Source of the DNA: Promethearchaeota archaeon | GTDB taxonomy: Archaea; Asgardarchaeota; Lokiarchaeia; Sigyniarchaeales; SOKP01 | Direction of reading: 5' to 3' | DNA: 39,906 nt | Assembly (NCBI GenBank): GCA_011364975.1 | Contig: RDOE01000026.1 | Span: 1-39,906, forward strand | Shown here: one piece after another, positions 8,895 through 17,909 of the stretch | How positions within the stretch are numbered: position 1 is the first letter of the stretch | How the letters are laid out: every line of letters begins with the position of its first letter | The notes under the pieces: model-generated | Seen by the model: only the letters and a program-made list of their open reading frames with translations | Databases searched by the model: none | Told to the model about the DNA's origin: nothing | Made by a program: the position numbers and the translations under genes

Positions 8895-9236
8895 ATGAAT
8901 CGTAAAAAAAAGAATTATCTTATAAGTAAGGATACAATAAGCCCAGTAGAAGCATTAAAGGGGATCTATAGAAGAACATTGGTATATAATGAGAAGATTA
9001 TGTTATGCTATTTTCGCCTAAATAAAGGGTCTGAAGTTCCCCTCCATTCTCATGAACAACATCAAGTAGGTTATGTAATTAAAGGAAAATTGAATTTCTT
9101 TACATCTGATTATCAATTTATAGCTAAAAAAGGAGATAGTTACATTTTTGATTCCAATGAAGAACATGGAGCAAGAGTGTTAACCGATTCAGAAGTAATA
9201 GATATATTTTCCCCTTCTAGGGAAGACTATATTTAG
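8895..9236 (+). CDS. Small single-domain cupin
   Basis: A 113-residue protein with one conserved beta-barrel cupin domain. Motif 1 is PLHSHEQHQVGYVIKGKLNF: the HxH pair is present, but the usual metal-ligand Glu four residues on is replaced by Gln. Motif 2 is KKGDSYIFDSNEEHGARV with its His. Metal binding through three His is therefore likely. Small cupins of this type act as isomerases, dioxygenases or ligand sensors; the substrate cannot be inferred. It is divergent from nrdD across 405 bases and convergent with the small membrane protein that follows. Confidence 0.8.
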   Translation: MNRKKKNYLISKDTISPVEALKGIYRRTLVYNEKIMLCYFRLNKGSEVPLHSHEQHQVGYVIKGKLNFFTSDYQFIAKKGDSYIFDSNEEHGARVLTDSEVIDIFSPSREDYI

Positions 9237-9269
9237 AATAATCCTTATCAAAGGATAACAATGAAAAAC

Positions 9270-9623
9270 TCACCATTGATATGCTGCTACAGCAAAGATA
9301 GAGATCATACTAAATAAGAATTCTCCTAATAACCAATCAAAAAATAGCTTTCTTTTTTGATCTCTATTACTTTTTATTTTAGTTGCCAAAGCAAAACTAA
9401 TTGCAGAATTAGTTCCCATAAAAATGATAAAAGCATATGTGGAAGCACCGATTTCAAGTTCAATTATATCTAATAAAAAGTCCAAAAAAATCCAAGCACC
9501 TATGAAAAAGACTAGAATAATGAGAAAAATCCAACCCGAGAATTGAATAATCTTTTCTAATTGTATTTCTTCTTCCGATAAGCCACCTGGAAGCCTTGAG
9601 GGTTTTTTTTTAACTTTAGACAT
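9270..9623 (-). CDS. Small membrane protein of unknown function
   Basis: A 117-residue protein with a positively charged N-terminus (KVKKKPSR) and about three to four hydrophobic helices: around residues 30-52 (IIQFSGWIFLIILVFFIGAW and following), 58-80 (STYAFIIFMGTNSAISFAL) and 95-115 (LLGEFLFSMISIFAVAAY). A charged segment KIKSNRDQKRKLFFDW precedes the last helix, so topology is probably N-in. I recognise no family. It lies 87 bases downstream of the NAC gene on the same strand and may be co-transcribed with it, which would be compatible with a role near protein insertion, but nothing in the sequence proves that. Confidence 0.65.
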   Translation of the reverse strand: MSKVKKKPSRLPGGLSEEEIQLEKIIQFSGWIFLIILVFFIGAWIFLDFLLDIIELEIGASTYAFIIFMGTNSAISFALATKIKSNRDQKRKLFFDWLLGEFLFSMISIFAVAAYQW

Positions 9624-9710
9624 AACAAATCAATCTTTCTTTATATATAAAAATGAATGGAATATTATTCTTAACTGTTTTCTTTTTAATAAGTAACAAT
9701 AAAGTAAAAT

Positions 9711-10199
9711 TTAAGGTCGATTTTTCAAAAATAATATTGCTTTTGCAATATCCCCTTCACAATCTATAAGAGCTGCTTTAGCGACATCTATATTCACATT
9801 TGCTTGAGCTGCTACCAACATAATATCATTTTCTGTGATCATTGGTTTAGTTTCAGATGAGAAATCCTCTTCCGTTTCTAAGATTTCTTTCTTCTCTTCA
9901 AAAATTATTTCTTCACTAGAAAATTCTTCCGCTTCACCTATAATTTGATAAATTTCTTGACCCATTTGCTTCATAAGTATTACTTCTGGTTGATTTATTA
10001 CTAAAGTTCTTTCTTCACCTTCTATAATTACTCTAGTAGCATCAATTTGGTCCATTTCAATTCCTTGTTGTTGCATCTTCCGTCGCATCTGTCTTGACGC
10101 AAGATTGGAACCTTCTCTTCTTTTTACCGCTTGGGGGCGTTTAGGTTTATTTTTTTCCTTAGTCTGCAACTCTTTTGGTAATTTAACCATTAGCTTCAC
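9711..10199 (-). CDS. nac: Nascent polypeptide-associated complex protein (NAC alpha type)
   Basis: Archaeal NAC forms a homodimer that binds nascent chains at the ribosome exit. The NAC domain is visible around residues 38-90 (RRKMQQQGIEMDQIDATRVI, then IEGEERTLVINQPEVILMKQ and GQEIYQIIGEA). A C-terminal UBA domain follows at about 122-160 (ENDIMLVAAQANVNIDVAKA, IAKAILFLKN). The N-terminal 35 residues are Lys/Arg-rich and suit ribosome contact. At 162 residues it is longer than common archaeal NAC because of this N-terminus and an acidic linker before the UBA. The longest frame begins with GTG at 10199; an ATG three codons in (10190) is an equally good start. It lies 40 bases after the PUA-protein gene on the same strand, a pairing common in archaea. 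Confidence 0.93.
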   Translation of the reverse strand: MKLMVKLPKELQTKEKNKPKRPQAVKRREGSNLASRQMRRKMQQQGIEMDQIDATRVIIEGEERTLVINQPEVILMKQMGQEIYQIIGEAEEFSSEEIIFEEKKEILETEEDFSSETKPMITENDIMLVAAQANVNIDVAKAALIDCEGDIAKAILFLKNRP

Positions 10200-10239
10200 T
10201 ATAAATCTTGAACTTTAATTTGATATAATTAATTTTACT

Positions 10240-10731
10240 TTATATTTTTGATTTATTTATCCCTTTTCTAACTTTTATCGCAACTCCACTTGTAAAACTT
10301 TTTATATATGGGATAGGTAAAATTAATTTTCCTATCGCGAGTAACTCATCTTCTTGGTTTACTACAATTATTTCATCTAATGGGCGTAAATTTTCGTCAA
10401 TTTCTGTAATATGCTTACAGAAGACATTTCGCCCCTCCTTTATAAATTCAGAGATATCTGATTGGACAACAGCCCTTAAATGAGGGATGGATATACTTCT
10501 AATAATTCTATCGGCTGCAAACAAACTTAAAGTAAATAATCCATTTTGAGGTCTAAAATTTAGAAGTAAATTTTCATCATAATAAATATGTTTTATCCTA
10601 CCAGTATTTTTAGAATATTCTACTTTTATCTTATCATCATTATCAAATAAAATATCAGTAGTTATCGGGCTGAATTGGAAATCTGATATTGCCTTTATCT
10701 TTCTTAAAACTAAAAACTGCTGATTCTCCAT
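10240..10731 (-). CDS. PUA-domain RNA-binding protein
   Basis: A 163-residue protein. The second half is a PUA domain: ISIPHLRAVVQSDISEFIKE, GRNVFCKHI, LRPLDEIIVVN, then LLAIGKLILP with a terminal basic strand. PUA domains bind structured RNA, typically tRNA or rRNA. The first half looks like the pre-PUA domain that accompanies archaeal PUA proteins. No catalytic domain is present. Stand-alone PUA genes beside nac are widespread in archaea, and here the order PAN, PUA, NAC runs on one strand with gaps of 78 and 40 bases, so a single transcript is likely. A role in ribosome or tRNA maturation is inferred. Confidence 0.85.
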   Translation of the reverse strand: MENQQFLVLRKIKAISDFQFSPITTDILFDNDDKIKVEYSKNTGRIKHIYYDENLLLNFRPQNGLFTLSLFAADRIIRSISIPHLRAVVQSDISEFIKEGRNVFCKHITEIDENLRPLDEIIVVNQEDELLAIGKLILPIPYIKSFTSGVAIKVRKGINKSKI

Positions 10732-10809
10732 TATAGTAATAATTTAGTGATTTATATATCAAATAAACCAACAAAAAAATAGGTTTTTGTTAAATAATAA
10801 AAAGGTAGA

Positions 10810-12018
10810 TTATGAATATAACCTTGATTCAACTGCTTTATCTTTGACTTTATTCATAACTTTATTTACAGCATCAAGGAAATCAGCTTCTACTATTACT
10901 TCAGAATCTTTTCTGATTGCAAACATACCTGCTTCCGTACAAATTGCTTTAATATCTGCACCAGTTGCACCATCTGTTAATTCAACTAATTTTCTAAAAT
11001 TGAGATTTCCTTCAGAATTTAGAGATCTGGTATGAATTCGAAAGATAGCATTTCTTGCTTTATCATCGGGAATTGGAAAATCAATCATACGATCAAATCT
11101 ACCAGGTCTTAATAATGCAGGGTCTAGTATATCTACTCGATTCGTTGCTCCAATAATCTTTACATCACCTCTTTGCTCAAAGCCATCCAATTCACTCAAT
11201 AACTGCATAAGTGTTCTCTGAACTTCCCTATCACCGGATGTTGCTATTTTTAAACGTTGAGATCCAATTGCATCTAATTCATCAATAAATAAAATCGTTG
11301 GGGCTTTCTCTTTTGCAAGATTGAAAATCTCTCTTACTAATCGAGCGCCTTCACCAATAAACTTCTGAACTAATTCAGATCCGATAATTCTTATAAATGT
11401 AGCCTCAGTTTCATGAGCAACTGCTTTTGCTAATAATGTTTTACCCGTTCCAGGGGCACCATAAAGTAAAACGCCCTTAGGGGGTTCTATTCCAACTTTT
11501 TTAAACAGTTCTGGCTTTAATAATGGAAGTTCAACCGTTTCTCTCACTTCTTGTAATTGGTCTTCTAACCCCCCGATATCTTCATATGAAATATCAGGTA
11601 TAGAATCTATGACTTCCATTCCTTTAACAAAAGGATCTAACTTAGTAGGCAACAACTCCATTATGGCAAAAGTCCTTTGATTAAGCGCAACCCTCAACCC
11701 TGGAGTAAGCTTTTCATTTCGTACTTTTCTACTAGCATTCACTACAAAACTTGGACCTGTAGAACTCTTAACAATCACTTTACCACTATCATTTAACGTA
11801 TCGATTACGGTTGCAGAAACCAAGGGAGGTTCCCTTAATCGATCTATTTCATTTCGTAAACTATGTAATTCCTGCTCTAATCGTAAACGTTCAGCATCTA
11901 ATAATTGTTTTTCAGTTTCTAAATTTCGAAGTCGTTTCTCTAAATGGCGAGTATAGGTAATCAAGTATTCTTCATCTTTAGTTTCTTCTTTTTTTCTCCT
12001 TTCTTTTGTAGTCGTCAA
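10810..12018 (-). CDS. pan: Proteasome-activating nucleotidase (PAN) AAA ATPase
   Basis: PAN forms a hexameric ring that unfolds substrates and feeds them into the 20S proteasome. Its 402 residues show the full layout: N-terminal coiled coil (about 17-63), an OB domain (66-125), Walker A GAPGTGKT (187-194), Walker B ILFIDE (242-247), the arginine-finger segment [12 protein letters not shown], and sensor-2/C-terminal helices. The last residues, RLYS, satisfy the HbYX pattern that opens the 20S gate. The reading frame starts with TTG; no nearer ATG gives a complete coiled coil. No 20S subunit genes lie in the window. It is divergent from mbf1 across 238 bases. Confidence 0.97.
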   Translation of the reverse strand: MTTTKERRKKEETKDEEYLITYTRHLEKRLRNLETEKQLLDAERLRLEQELHSLRNEIDRLREPPLVSATVIDTLNDSGKVIVKSSTGPSFVVNASRKVRNEKLTPGLRVALNQRTFAIMELLPTKLDPFVKGMEVIDSIPDISYEDIGGLEDQLQEVRETVELPLLKPELFKKVGIEPPKGVLLYGAPGTGKTLLAKAVAHETEATFIRIIGSELVQKFIGEGARLVREIFNLAKEKAPTILFIDELDAIGSQRLKIATSGDREVQRTLMQLLSELDGFEQRGDVKIIGATNRVDILDPALLRPGRFDRMIDFPIPDDKARNAIFRIHTRSLNSEGNLNFRKLVELTDGATGADIKAICTEAGMFAIRKDSEVIVEADFLDAVNKVMNKVKDKAVESRLYS

Positions 12019-12256
12019 ATAGCTAATACCCCATGGTAAATATTTTTTTAATAGACGTATTCTAAAATAATAATAACTATTAATTCATTTAAATTTAAGG
12101 TAATATACTAATATCATAAGAAATATTGATTTTTAAAAAATTTATAGGTTATATTTTATAACGGTTCTCACCTTAAAATCATAAAATATAATAGTTTTGC
12201 AACAAATTCTTTATTAAATTACATTTCTTAAGCATAAGGTATTAATCAGATCGTTT

Positions 12257-12793
12257 ATGGCAAAGAAAAACTCATCCCAATTTGATAAAGAGTGCCAAAT
12301 TTGTGGTGGTGCTATTTGGGGAAAAGGTTTTAAAGTTTTATTAGAAGGTGCCAAAATTACTGTATGTCAAAGTTGTGCTCAAGATGGGACCATCATTCAG
12401 GACAAGAAAAAAGATTTTTCTCAAAATAAAAGAACTTATTCTCAACCTTCAAAAAAGCAAAAAAAGCAATATTTCGTTAGTAAAAAATTTGAAAATCTTG
12501 AAATTGTAGCTGATTACGCTAAAATAATTGCTAATACGCGCAATAAGCAAGGATTAAATCAAGATCAATTCGCCCAAAAACTAAATGAAAAACCATCTTT
12601 ATTGAAAAGAATTGAATCAGGTAAAGTTGAACCTACATTCGAAATAGCAAAGAAAATTGAAACTATGTATGGTGTTAAATTAACTAAAGAAATAGATGCT
12701 ATTGAGGCCAGTTTTTCAGATAGTAAGTATATGAAAAAGACCAGTGGGAGTTCTCTGGGTGATATTGCGATAATCAAAAAGAAGAAAAAATAA
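12257..12793 (+). CDS. mbf1: Multiprotein bridging factor 1 homologue
   Basis: An archaeal MBF1 of 178 residues. It has an N-terminal zinc ribbon (C13, C16, C37, C40), a flexible basic linker and a Cro/C1-type helix-turn-helix at about 85-140 (IIANTRNKQGLNQDQFAQKL, then LLKRIESGKVEPTFEIAKKI). It ends in a poly-Lys tail, DIAIIKKKKK. In eukaryotes MBF1 bridges activators and TBP; in archaea and yeast it also associates with the small ribosomal subunit and collided ribosomes. It is divergent from pan, and its stop is only four bases from the convergent molybdoenzyme gene. Confidence 0.93.
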   Translation: MAKKNSSQFDKECQICGGAIWGKGFKVLLEGAKITVCQSCAQDGTIIQDKKKDFSQNKRTYSQPSKKQKKQYFVSKKFENLEIVADYAKIIANTRNKQGLNQDQFAQKLNEKPSLLKRIESGKVEPTFEIAKKIETMYGVKLTKEIDAIEASFSDSKYMKKTSGSSLGDIAIIKKKKK

Positions 12794-12797
12794 ACTA

Positions 12798-14831
12798 CTA
12801 ATGCTTTAGACTATTAATTTCAACCAAAGTGGAATTATATGAGCCGGAAAAACCCAATTCCTCAGGATTATCTGGAGTAAAAATATTCACATTAAAATTG
12901 ATTTTTGATTCAATCGGAACTCCAGAATATATTAAAGCAATACCTTTAGTTAAGATTGAGGTTCTAGCTACGAAATAATCTCCCTGTCCTAGGTAGTTTG
13001 AAACATTTACTTTATCTCCTTCTTTTAGGTGAAGAAATGTTATATCTTCTTCACATAGAAAAACTTTGTTAAAAGCATCTAATTGATTATTATGGATTTG
13101 TCCTAATTGAGAATGTATATAATATTTATGAGAAGGAGAAATTAAAATAAAAGAATTTTTCTTCCTTTTTCTTATTGAGTTTAGCCAATCATCACCAAAA
13201 TCAAGTTTGACATTCTTCAGGTTTATTTTATTATTAAATGTTGGAAAAGCCAACCCACTAAAGGGTACACTGTTTATATCAAATAGAAGATGATATCCAT
13301 TCCTTATAATGTTGTCTTTAAAATTAGGGGGTAATAGATTTAAACAATGCTCTAAAATTTGATTATCATTTTCATTAAATTCTGGATTTTCACCTATACA
13401 TAAATTATTATAGAGTTTTTGAAAGAATTCAAAATTAGATAAACAGTTAGGATATGGACAAGGTCCTCCATTATTAATTGAAATACTTGGGATATAATAG
13501 GGGCTAATAATATCAGAACATTCTAAGTCAAATTTTGAAGGAATAACAATATCTGCAAATTTAGTAGTTGCATTTAGAAAAAGATCCTGAACTACAACAA
13601 ATAAATCTTTTTTCAAAAAACAATTTTTAATATTATTAAGATTAGGTAAAGAACTAAGAGGATTAAAATTGTAAACAAAAATCATTTTAAACTTATTTGA
13701 TTGCAATTCCTTTCCAAGATTTATCAAATTTATTTGCGGTAAAGTATTCTCAATTGATACTCCCGTGATATATTCCATTAATGGTTGAAGAAAAGGCTTA
13801 AGAAAATCACTCTGTGAATAGATTATTCCAGTTCCGGGTTTACCTAAATTACCAAGTAATATTTGTATTAGTGCAATATTTTGGATTATTTTTCCTCCAT
13901 AAAAATCCTTTTGAACACCATAACCAATGTTAAAAATGGTATGATTTTTATATTCAGTAAGAAGATTAAAGAAAGTATTGATTTGTTCTAATTCTAAATC
14001 TAATATTTTAGTGATTTCTTCTTCATTTAATTTTCTAATTTTTTTTATAATTGGAATATAATCCTGTGTATACTTAATTAAGAAATCTCTATCATGCAAA
14101 TGATTTTCAATCAAATATTTACATATCAATTGAGAAATTAGGTGGTCGGTCCCTGGAACAGTATAGATAAAAAGATCAGCTTCTTTTGCGATCTGAGTAC
14201 GACGTGAATCTAATACTATCAATTTAGTACCGTTATGGCGTGCTTGCTTAATAAGAGAATAAGAATGACTATTTCTATCACTAAGATCACTACCCCATAT
14301 AACTATTAAATGTGTCTCCGGGTTTATTAACTGTAAAGGATTAGTAATTGAATAGGTTCCAAATAGATCCTTAAGTCCTGCACATCCTCCCTCATTACAT
14401 ATCCCTCCAGAGGTAATTGTACCTCCTAATGCTTTAAAAAATCTAATTGGTGAGTACATTGATATTAATCCATAATTTCCTGCATTAAATGCTCCAAGTA
14501 TTGATTCTGGACCAAAGTTCTCAATTATTTGTTGAGCTTTTTTCGCAATTATATTAATAGCTTTATCATTATTCACTTTTTGAAACTCATTACTTCCCTT
14601 TTTGCCTTTTCTTACCAATGAATGTTTTAATCTTTTGGAGTGATATAAAAGTTCTTTTCTGGTATTCATTTTTTCACAAAAGAATCCATTTGTAAAGGGA
14701 TGAGACTTCTGGGGAACCGATTCTAAAAATTTAAATTCCTCAGCATTATCGTTCCATGATCCTAAAAAAACACAAGAACCATAACAATCTTTTGAACAAG
14801 TTCCAAAGCGTTCAACAAACTTAGACTTCAA
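12798..14831 (-). CDS. Molybdopterin-dependent oxidoreductase, stand-alone catalytic subunit
   Basis: A 677-residue member of the DMSO-reductase/formate-dehydrogenase family. Cys12, Cys16, Cys20 and Cys52 make the N-terminal 4Fe-4S site (CX3CX3C...C). The bis-MGD domains follow, with VIWGSDLSDRNSH, LIVLDSRRTQIAKEADLFI, LLGNLGKPGTG and IIPS-type ADIVIPSKFDLE. Cys145 in GGICNEGG is where the metal-ligand residue is expected. The C-terminal bis-MGD-binding barrel is present (SHKYYIHSQLGQIHNNQL, LKEGDKVNVSNYLGQ). The reading frame starts with TTG. The substrate is not readable. No electron-transfer or membrane-anchor subunit is adjacent, so it resembles the soluble YoaE-like branch (tentative). 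Molybdopterin synthesis genes are absent from the window. Confidence 0.88.
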   Translation of the reverse strand: MKSKFVERFGTCSKDCYGSCVFLGSWNDNAEEFKFLESVPQKSHPFTNGFFCEKMNTRKELLYHSKRLKHSLVRKGKKGSNEFQKVNNDKAINIIAKKAQQIIENFGPESILGAFNAGNYGLISMYSPIRFFKALGGTITSGGICNEGGCAGLKDLFGTYSITNPLQLINPETHLIVIWGSDLSDRNSHSYSLIKQARHNGTKLIVLDSRRTQIAKEADLFIYTVPGTDHLISQLICKYLIENHLHDRDFLIKYTQDYIPIIKKIRKLNEEEITKILDLELEQINTFFNLLTEYKNHTIFNIGYGVQKDFYGGKIIQNIALIQILLGNLGKPGTGIIYSQSDFLKPFLQPLMEYITGVSIENTLPQINLINLGKELQSNKFKMIFVYNFNPLSSLPNLNNIKNCFLKKDLFVVVQDLFLNATTKFADIVIPSKFDLECSDIISPYYIPSISINNGGPCPYPNCLSNFEFFQKLYNNLCIGENPEFNENDNQILEHCLNLLPPNFKDNIIRNGYHLLFDINSVPFSGLAFPTFNNKINLKNVKLDFGDDWLNSIRKRKKNSFILISPSHKYYIHSQLGQIHNNQLDAFNKVFLCEEDITFLHLKEGDKVNVSNYLGQGDYFVARTSILTKGIALIYSGVPIESKINFNVNIFTPDNPEELGFSGSYNSTLVEINSLKH

Positions 14832-14952
14832 ATTTTGCTTCTGTACTTTTATTTATTTAGATAATTCTTAGAGTTTAAAGTTTAATTTATAATGAGTAAT
14901 ATAAAAATTATATATTTGTAAAAATTCAAACTATTAATTATCGTAATAGAAT

Positions 14953-15543
14953 TTAGTTATTAAAATCTTTAAAAACATTTGCATTTTCAATTGAGACAAT
15001 TTTTTCCTTAAGAAAGTGAATTAAATCTTTGTTATCATCCGCTATTAGAGGTTCACCACAATCTGGGCAACGAAAATTTAATTCAAAGGCTTCATCAAAA
15101 TTGTATTTAATTTTAGTATCTTTGCAATTTTGACAACTAAAAAAGTAATTATTTTCTTCAAATTCTAATCTTTCTCTTAATTTATTTTCTATAGTCTTCT
15201 TTTTTTCCATTAAAATTTCTTCAAGCATATCAAATTCATGCCACCAGTAGTAGATAAACCACCCTGTCGACTTATCTCTTATACGTCGGAATTGTGCTAA
15301 TTTTTCGCTATATAATTTATATAATGTCTTTCTGACGGTGTTTAATTTGAGTATATCGGTATCATCTGGTTCAAAATCAACTTCGCGTTCTTCCTGAACA
15401 ATTCTTTCTTTAATATTTTCTGTGATATCTTCATCAGTAATATCTTCATTTTCTGAGTTTATTAATTCAATACCAACCTCGATCGCAACATCCCCACCTA
15501 TGATATATAGGAAAGATTTCAACAGAGGGCTCAATCCTTTCAT
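14953..15543 (-). CDS. tfe: Transcription initiation factor E alpha (TFE)
   Basis: TFE stabilises the open complex at archaeal promoters and binds the RNA polymerase clamp and stalk. The 196-residue chain has the N-terminal extended winged helix (about 1-110; NTVRKTLYKLYSEKLAQFRR, WFIYYWWHEFDML), then a coiled linker and a CxxC...CxxC zinc ribbon (CQNC...CPDC, about 137-165). An unusually acidic insert (residues 27-60, rich in Glu/Asp) sits inside the winged helix. It is followed on the same strand by the molybdoenzyme gene after 121 bases and preceded by an unrecognised gene after 99 bases. Confidence 0.92.
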   Translation of the reverse strand: MKGLSPLLKSFLYIIGGDVAIEVGIELINSENEDITDEDITENIKERIVQEEREVDFEPDDTDILKLNTVRKTLYKLYSEKLAQFRRIRDKSTGWFIYYWWHEFDMLEEILMEKKKTIENKLRERLEFEENNYFFSCQNCKDTKIKYNFDEAFELNFRCPDCGEPLIADDNKDLIHFLKEKIVSIENANVFKDFNN

Positions 15544-15642
15544 AATTTTTCGCTATAATATTTTCTCTTTAACTAATGGGTATAAAAAACGATAAAAATT
15601 AAATTTTTTGAAATTTAATTCAAATTAGATCTTAAAATTAAA

Positions 15643-16425
15643 TTACACTACAAAAGAATATTGTTTTTCAATAACTTCATTATCAATTTCCACAGTTCGT
15701 ATTAATTTTCCCTTCCTTATAGCCATAATCCGTAATAAACGTGAATCTTGAATATTTGTTGGAAGTATGATATCTGTAATTTTATAATTATTTAATATGG
15801 TTATTGATTTCCAATCATTAGGTATTTCAGATCTGAAATCAGGAAGAGCTTCTTCAATTAAGATTTCTAAATTGTTTTCACTGTTTACAAGATAACCCGT
15901 ACAAAACTGAATTCGTTGATTTATATCGTCATCTTCTATCTTTTTTTTTGATGGTTGAGGTATGTTTTTTTTTGTTGTTATTTTGCAATTTGCGTTAACA
16001 TTTAGAGATATCAAAAGGTAACTATTTTTTCGAAGTGTCTCGATTGCTTTAAGTAATTGATCTCGATTAGTTCTATCTAGTATTGTTGCTTTATAATTTT
16101 TAGTTTGACCTGTAGATCTCTTTATATCCCAATTAAATCCTAATGAGGAAATAAGATTAGAAGGATCAGAGCCTGTGATTAGTGTTCCCTTTATTTCAAA
16201 TTGTATTAATTGGTCCTTAATCGATCTGACTACTAGTTCTTGAATTAGATCCTCATATTCATGGCTCCCCTTTAGCGTAATTTTAGTTTTTGATTGAGAT
16301 ATTTTTAATGCGGGGCCAATAAATATTCCTTTTGAATACCTATAAAAATGCCGATGAACTTCCATATAATTCTGAGTTGGGTCTTCTAAAATAGGTGTTT
16401 CAATTATCCTCTTTAAAAAATGCAT
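15643..16425 (-). CDS. Unrecognised protein upstream of TFE
   Basis: A 260-residue protein I cannot place in a family. It looks like an alpha/beta protein with two similar halves. The first (about 40-100) has VRSIKDQLIQFEIKGTLI. The second (about 105-150) has LLKAIETLRKNSYLLISLNV. A basic low-complexity linker (PQPSKKKIEDDD) separates these from a C-terminal beta-rich part (about 175-260) that ends YSFVV. There are only two cysteines, no signal peptide and no membrane helix. It lies 99 bases upstream of tfe on the same strand and could share its transcript, which hints at transcription or an RNA-related job without proving it. Confidence 0.7.
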   Translation of the reverse strand: MHFLKRIIETPILEDPTQNYMEVHRHFYRYSKGIFIGPALKISQSKTKITLKGSHEYEDLIQELVVRSIKDQLIQFEIKGTLITGSDPSNLISSLGFNWDIKRSTGQTKNYKATILDRTNRDQLLKAIETLRKNSYLLISLNVNANCKITTKKNIPQPSKKKIEDDDINQRIQFCTGYLVNSENNLEILIEEALPDFRSEIPNDWKSITILNNYKITDIILPTNIQDSRLLRIMAIRKGKLIRTVEIDNEVIEKQYSFVV

Positions 16426-16647
16426 TTTTTCCTTACTACTTGTTTTCTTTTATTATATTTGATGCAATATTTATTATATAAATAGAACATATCTTTAAAT
16501 TTTGATCATTAATAGTTAGTAATGATTTTAATTATGAAGATATATTCTCTCTAATTTATTATAAAGAGCCTGATTATTATTGGTCTTAAAAACCAGATTA
16601 TTAGAAGAATCATTAAATATCTACTAAATAAATTTCAAGAAAACGTC

Positions 16648-17457
16648 ATGAGTATATATGGAATTGGCAGCTTTTTCAACCAATATAAAAATGGAAATTG
16701 GAGTAACTTTGATATAGATGTAATAGTTATAGTACATTCAATAGATTTAATTCCAAAACAGGATTGGACTAATATTAGATATGAAAAAATAATTATAGAT
16801 GGATATAATGTATGGTTAGGATATATTACTCTTGATGGGTTAATGAATAAAGCAAAATTTGAGCAACAGTCGTTTGCTAATTATGAGTGGAGTCTTATTG
16901 ATTTAAAGTGGAATCATAATTCTCAATTACTTTATGGTGATGATATTCGAGTGAATCTACCAAATCCATTGAAATTGAAAATTGATTATGATGATATCTT
17001 ATCCAGGAGCTTATATCATTTAAACAAAAGTTTTAGGAGTACTAAGAATGAAGTTGAATTATTAGAGACCAAAAGGGAACTTACAAAAGCAATCTTCAAG
17101 TTTGGTTTTTATTTATGTATTTTATATGATAACCAATTCAATTATACATCAATAAAGCATATATTAGTAAAGTTAGACCAAATTAAAATTGAGAATATTA
17201 ATATAGAACTACTAGATATTATCTTCCAAGAAGCTATCCATTTTAGAAGAAAGGGCAATTTTATTGCAAATTTTAAATCTGTTCGAAGTAATTTTACACT
17301 TTTAATTTTTTCGCTTATAAAAAAGGGAAAATTGCATAAAATCTTTACCTACGATGAATTTGTTAAGTTTTTAGAAACAAAATTTAATGGATTATATGAT
17401 ATTATAAAATTTTTGAAAAAAGCAAAAAATCTCTCTTTTTCTTCGAAAGAAAAGTAA
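16648..17457 (+). CDS. DNA polymerase beta-superfamily nucleotidyltransferase-like protein
   Basis: The N-terminus shows the Pol-beta nucleotidyltransferase signature: GIGSFF (the GS motif) followed by FDIDVIVIV (the DxD metal ligands). The rest, about residues 100-260, is helical and ends in a Lys-rich tail. Substrate is unknown; related proteins modify antibiotics, tRNA or proteins. The ATG at 16648 leaves no room for the helix that normally precedes the GS strand. The frame is open upstream to a TAA at 16552-16554 and encodes an amphipathic helix ending IIRRIIKYLLNKFQENV just before the Met, with no ATG, GTG or TTG in that stretch. In-frame ATGs occur at 16522 and 16534, before the stop. 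Either the start is a rare codon (CTG, ATT) or the gene carries a nonsense mutation. Confidence 0.75.
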   Translation: MSIYGIGSFFNQYKNGNWSNFDIDVIVIVHSIDLIPKQDWTNIRYEKIIIDGYNVWLGYITLDGLMNKAKFEQQSFANYEWSLIDLKWNHNSQLLYGDDIRVNLPNPLKLKIDYDDILSRSLYHLNKSFRSTKNEVELLETKRELTKAIFKFGFYLCILYDNQFNYTSIKHILVKLDQIKIENINIELLDIIFQEAIHFRRKGNFIANFKSVRSNFTLLIFSLIKKGKLHKIFTYDEFVKFLETKFNGLYDIIKFLKKAKNLSFSSKEK

Positions 17458-17555
17458 ATTTATTTTATCACAGAATTTTAATATTTTTGCCATAAAATTA
17501 AAAAAAAATAATAATTTACAATAATCTAACTAGTTAAATAAATTTATGATTAATT

Positions 17556-17774
17556 ATGATACTAACAATTCTTCAATTTGAAATTCCTTCATGGTCTGTG
17601 TGGTCATTAGCATGGATTTTCCTTATTATTGGATTATTAACTTTAATTGTTTTAGTAATATACACACGGTTTGGAAGAGAAATTTCGATAAAACTTTCAA
17701 TTCTTTCCATTATTTTTACTTCGGTATTTCTTGGATTCGCCATTCACTTTTTTCTTATTAGTTTTGGAATTTAG
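17556..17774 (+). CDS. Small two-helix membrane protein
   Basis: A 72-residue protein with two hydrophobic segments, about residues 16-38 (SLAWIFLIIGLLTLIVLVIY) and 47-70 (LSILSIIFTSVFLGFAIHFF), joined by a short basic loop (TRFGREISIK). That places the loop in the cytosol by the positive-inside rule. No family recognised. It precedes another small membrane protein on the same strand by 135 bases. Short length lowers confidence, but the frame is intact and strongly hydrophobic. Confidence 0.55.
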   Translation: MILTILQFEIPSWSVWSLAWIFLIIGLLTLIVLVIYTRFGREISIKLSILSIIFTSVFLGFAIHFFLISFGI

Positions 17775-17909
17775 TTATTTCTAATTTTAAAGTAACTATT
17801 TTATTTCTTTATTTAGAGTTATGGGACTACTTGTCAATATTTATAAGAAAAGCACCCTAATTTTCCTTAATTTAAAAACAATTTTTCACCAATAAAAGAG
17901 GAAATTTAA

